Below are positions 2,277 through 5,235 of a DNA stretch of 5,235 bases, one piece after another; the first letter of the stretch is position 1, and every line of letters begins with the position of its first letter. Position numbers and translations under genes: made by a program. This DNA is from M0108 sp049654905 (GTDB taxonomy: Bacteria > Pseudomonadota > Gammaproteobacteria > Chromatiales > Chromatiaceae). The notes under the pieces are model-generated. The model ran no database searches. It was not told where the DNA came from and saw only the letters and a list, made by a program, of their open reading frames with translations. The stretch covers positions 1 to 5,235 of the forward strand of contig JBASIS010000257.1 in assembly GCA_049654905.1 (NCBI GenBank), given 5' to 3'.

Positions 2277-5235
2277 CTACCCCTCCTCCTCCTCATCCTC
2301 CGCCGGCTGCTCCCCAAACCCGCCCGCCTGCTCCCGCAGATAATCCAGCTTGGGATTGATCGCAATCCCGCCCTTGGCGCGCTCGCGCATCATCTCCCTG
2401 GCCCGCACACTGCGCTTCAGCGTCTCCACGCTGATCTTGATTTCCGGATGCACCTTGTTGAACGCCGCGATCTTCTCCCGCGCCGCCGCCTGGCCCTGGG
2501 TATCCTTCGCCATGATCGCCATCGCCGCCGCCGCCACCAGCACCCGCCGCCGATCGGTAATCCGCTGCTCATAGAGCTTGATCGCCGAATTCTGCTGATA
2601 GCGCACCGCCAGATCATCCGGATTCATGCCCAGCGCCTTGGCGAACAGCTCATAACTCGACAGCTCGCCCGGCGCCAGAATCTCCGCCCCCTTGCGCGTC
2701 AGCACCCCCTCCTCGGCAAAGCGTCCCGACTGCACCAGATCCCGCAAGAACTTGGGTGACGCCGCTTCCGCCGCCCGCACCCAGCGTCCCTCGCGCAGCT
2801 CGTCGTACATCGTGAACGGCCGGGCCGCCAAGCCGCCCACCGGCCCCAGCATCTGCTCGACGACGTGCTGGAACATCCCCGCCCCATCCAAGTCACGATC
2901 CGGCGCCCGCCAGATCAGATCGCCAATCGACACCCGGCTGGAGAAGTCCAACCCCGTCAGCGTATTGACCGCGCCTCGATCCAGCACATCGCTGACGCCC
3001 TCGGGGAAGGTGTTGGCCAGCCAGTTGCGGAACTCGATCTCCGCATCCCACGGCTCGTCATCATCCCCAAACATCCCCTGGATCAGGTTCGCCATCACAA
3101 AGAGGCCCCCCACCGGCAATCCCGCCGCGCCCGCGAACAACGCCGTCATGCCCAAGAAGCCCGCAAACTTGGTCCGCGCCTCCCGTTTCACCTCCGCCGA
3201 TTCGCCCTTGACCGACAGAAACAGATTCCGACCCAGGAAATACAGCACATGCTGAGAATAATTCTTGAACATGAGCAACACCTTGGCGACATTGCCCTGC
3301 ATCATCCTGGCCCGATTTGCATTGGCGTAATCGAAATTGATGGTCCAGTTGTCCTCCTCCGCCTGCATCACCGCCGTTTCATGCCCCAGCCCCTTGGCCC
3401 TGCCCAGCCGATAGCCCGCCAGCAAAGTCGTATCCCGATTCACCACCTCCGCCGCGTGGAACAGGCTCGACACCGCCCCCATCACCCGATTGAAGGTCGG
3501 CCCGTTCAGCCAGTTGTCCGCGTCCCCAATGCCCGCCAGGTTATGCGCCTGGGTCCGATCCCGCGCCCCGGTCTTGTCCCACTCGGCGAAGGCTCGCCGC
3601 TCCTCCTCGGTCAGATTCGCCGCGTCACTCGGCAAGGGCCGCCCGGTGATAAAGCCCTTGAGCACCGCCGGATTGAAGCCCCGCGCCACATCCACGAAGG
3701 CCGTCGTCAGCCCCTTGGCCGCCGCGCCCCAGGAGCCATAGCGCGCCGCCAGCACCGGCAGGCCCACAATCGGCACCTGCGACAGGTTGACCAGCGCCGC
3801 CGCCGGGCTCACCCCCAGGTAAAAGACAAAGCCCAGGGCCGACAGCGCATTGGTCCAGGGCGCATTCTCCGGATTCGCCACCCAGTCATGGCGCTTCTTC
3901 AGTTCTTCGAGCAAGGCGTTCTGGCGCGTCGTATCCAGGCCTTGGCTGGCCCGCTTCGCCTCCTGCAGCTCCGCCTCGATGTCCCGGATGACCCGCTCCA
4001 GGTTAGGCAGATGCTCCAGCTTGCTGACCTGGTGCGCCAGCCGCGTCATATTCCAGCCATAGGCCCGCAACTGATCCGCCGTGTACCCCGTGGTGCCCTT
4101 GCGATGGATGAAATGCTTACGGATGCTCATCTGCGTCAAGGTTTGCAGATACATCTGATAGAGCATATCCGCCTCATCCTTGGCGCCCTGCTCCTGGAGC
4201 TGGGTGACCGCCTCGGCCATGAAGCCTTCGGACACCCCCTGCAACTCCTTATGCGCCTGCGCCGTCAGCCCCTGACCCTGAATCCGCCAGCCCTCCGCCA
4301 CCAGTTCCGCCGCCAGCTTACGCCGTTCCCCGACCGACTCCGCCAGCCAGAACCCAAACTCCGGCACCTCCTCCAGCACAAAGCCGGTGCCATCCTCCAG
4401 GGGCACCACCTTGGCCGAGACCCCCTGCAGATCCGCCCGCTTGCCCAGCGCACTGCGCGCCGCCTGCTCGCTGGGGAAGGGCTCGCCATCCTGCCGCCGC
4501 CAGGTCCGGGCCTCGCCCGTCGGCAACCGCCGCGCCGTCAGATAGAAGCGCCCGAAGCGTTGCAGCGGGAAATACGGCCCCACGCGCGGATTGCCCTTCT
4601 CATCCATCGGGTTCTCGAACTCCACCCGGATGCGCGCCGCCAGGGCCTGCTTGCTGGCCTCGTCCAGCGACCCCAGGCTATCCAGCCGCTTGATGAGGGC
4701 CGCCAGCATCTCATCCGACCGCTTTTTATAGAGGTCCCGCATCCGCGTATAGACCTGCTGGCCGCCCAACTCCTGAATCGCCCAGCCCCCCGGCACCGCC
4801 TCGACCACCGTCACCACCCCCTTGGGCCAGCGCCGCGCCGTCAGGGCCGCCCGCGCCGCCTGCTCCGTGGCGAACGGCGCCCCATCCGCCCCCCGATGCT
4901 GTGGCCCGCTCGACAAGGCCGCCCACTTCCGCGCCAGCTCCGGCAGGGCCGCCTGCCGCCGCCGCTCCGCCCGCAACGCCAGATTCAGCTTATCCGCCGC
5001 CGCGCTGTAATAGGCCGCCAGCTCGCGCTCGCGCACCTGCTTCGACCGTCGCCACGCCCGCGACCGCTTGCGCAGCTCCTGGACGTTTTCCGCCGTCGCC
5101 GCCCAGTTGCGCAGCATCTCCGGCCCCGGACCCAGCTTCAGCGGAATCATCAACACCTGGTAGTCACTGGGATCGACCTGCGCCAGAGTCGTTTCGTTCT
5201 CCAGCTCGAACACCGCCCGCGCCTCGGCCGGATGC
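2277..5235 (-). CDS. PLxRFG-type phage megaprotein, C-terminal part (5' end outside window)
   Basis: The frame runs from TAG (2277-2279) to the window edge without a stop. About 985 residues are visible and the true start lies beyond 5235. A GTG at 5211-5213 with a GAGG ahead of it could pass for a start, but coding continues upstream of it. Residue numbers below count from that GTG. The motif PLQRFG (216-221, bases 4551-4568), within P-Y-F-P-L-Q-R-F-G-R-F-Y, is the signature of the PLxRFG domain found in very large phage proteins thought to travel in the virion and enter the host with the DNA. A charged helical N-terminal stretch (40-100) and two related segments (107-149, 239-283) are visible. 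The conserved block W-T-I-N-F-D-Y-A-N-A-N-R-A-R-x-M-Q-G-N-V-A-K (623-644) is typical of these proteins' C-terminal region. Hydrophobic stretches at about 457-490, 684-715 and 890-902 could touch membrane. The protein ends in an acidic tail (AEDEEEEG). No catalytic domain is recognised. Very GC-rich codon use matches phage-host adaptation. Confidence 0.8.
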   Translation of the reverse strand, partial: HPAEARAVFELENETTLAQVDPSDYQVLMIPLKLGPGPEMLRNWAATAENVQELRKRSRAWRRSKQVRERELAAYYSAAADKLNLALRAERRRQAALPELARKWAALSSGPQHRGADGAPFATEQAARAALTARRWPKGVVTVVEAVPGGWAIQELGGQQVYTRMRDLYKKRSDEMLAALIKRLDSLGSLDEASKQALAARIRVEFENPMDEKGNPRVGPYFPLQRFGRFYLTARRLPTGEARTWRRQDGEPFPSEQAARSALGKRADLQGVSAKVVPLEDGTGFVLEEVPEFGFWLAESVGERRKLAAELVAEGWRIQGQGLTAQAHKELQGVSEGFMAEAVTQLQEQGAKDEADMLYQMYLQTLTQMSIRKHFIHRKGTTGYTADQLRAYGWNMTRLAHQVSKLEHLPNLERVIRDIEAELQEAKRASQGLDTTRQNALLEELKKRHDWVANPENAPWTNALSALGFVFYLGVSPAAALVNLSQVPIVGLPVLAARYGSWGAAAKGLTTAFVDVARGFNPAVLKGFITGRPLPSDAANLTEEERRAFAEWDKTGARDRTQAHNLAGIGDADNWLNGPTFNRVMGAVSSLFHAAEVVNRDTTLLAGYRLGRAKGLGHETAVMQAEEDNWTINFDYANANRARMMQGNVAKVLLMFKNYSQHVLYFLGRNLFLSVKGESAEVKREARTKFAGFLGMTALFAGAAGLPVGGLFVMANLIQGMFGDDDEPWDAEIEFRNWLANTFPEGVSDVLDRGAVNTLTGLDFSSRVSIGDLIWRAPDRDLDGAGMFQHVVEQMLGPVGGLAARPFTMYDELREGRWVRAAEAASPKFLRDLVQSGRFAEEGVLTRKGAEILAPGELSSYELFAKALGMNPDDLAVRYQQNSAIKLYEQRITDRRRVLVAAAAMAIMAKDTQGQAAAREKIAAFNKVHPEIKISVETLKRSVRAREMMRERAKGGIAINPKLDYLREQAGGFGEQPAEDEEEEG
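4365..4499 (-). repeat. Second internal protein repeat of the megaprotein
   Basis: Residues 239-283 (R-R-Q-D-G-E-P-F-P-S-E-Q-A-A-R-S-A-L...G-V-S-A-K-V-V...E-E-V) align without gaps to residues 107-149 over the first 27 positions, at a constant offset of 132 residues. This copy directly follows the PLQRFG motif and is probably the second half of the PLxRFG module. Confidence 0.6.
4767..4895 (-). repeat. First internal protein repeat of the megaprotein
   Basis: Residues 107-149 (R-G-A-D-G-A-P-F-A-T-E-Q-A-A-R-A-A-L...G-V-V-T-V-V...Q-E-L) resemble residues 239-283. Shared positions include D-G-x-P-F-x-x-E-Q-A-A-R-x-A-L, a following Arg, and G-V. This copy has no PLxRFG in front, so it looks like a partial or degenerate copy of the module. 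Confidence 0.6.

Noticed and set aside
2692..3255. Plus-strand ORF of 187 residues inside the megaprotein gene
   Set aside because: It lies antisense to conserved PLxRFG-protein sequence and has Ser/Arg/Pro-rich low-complexity translation typical of shadow frames in GC-rich DNA.
5211..5213. GTG as the true start of the megaprotein, with GAGG upstream
   Set aside because: The frame stays open to the window edge with coding-like residues (H-P-A-E-A-R-A), and PLxRFG proteins normally have long N-terminal regions, so the gene almost certainly continues beyond the window.

Overview
The window is a GC-rich stretch of phage or prophage DNA, most likely from a high-GC proteobacterium. A gammaproteobacterium such as a purple sulfur bacterium is possible, but that is an inference from codon use and gene types, not something the sequence proves. 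Nothing in it looks like a housekeeping gene. It joins a small regulatory cluster on the plus strand to one very large virion-type gene on the minus strand.

Left part (1-443): the C-terminal piece of an antirepressor-like protein that begins outside the window. Positions 444-732 are non-coding. They hold a GC hairpin just after that gene, the first copy of a dispersed repeat (about 504-595), a short tandem repeat ending in a T6 run, and a plausible sigma70-type promoter (634-662).

Toxin-antitoxin part (733-1340): a HicB-like antitoxin gene followed by a HicA-like toxin gene, overlapping as ATGA. This order (B before A) is the reverse of the classical hicAB arrangement. A second, diverged copy of the dispersed repeat begins directly after the hicA stop (about 1343-1459), so the hicBA pair lies between two direct repeats like a cassette.

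Rha part (1344-2234): a run of predicted hairpins leads up to an intact Rha-family phage regulatory gene (1566-2234). Its 5' third is clearly poorer in GC than its surroundings and contains a near-perfect 23-nt palindrome. A perfect 12-bp hairpin (2248-2275) separates it from the convergent gene.

Right part (2277-5235, minus strand): the last 985 or so residues of a PLxRFG-type phage megaprotein. It contains the literal PLQRFG motif, a duplicated segment of about 45 residues, hydrophobic segments and an acidic tail. The gene is still open at the window edge.

Taken together, the plus-strand genes look like a lysogeny, host-takeover or plasmid/prophage maintenance module: two antirepressor-type regulators flanking a toxin-antitoxin pair. 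It abuts the end of a large gene for a protein of the kind packaged in virions and delivered with the DNA. The least explained features are the direct repeats around hicBA and the structured leader of rha.
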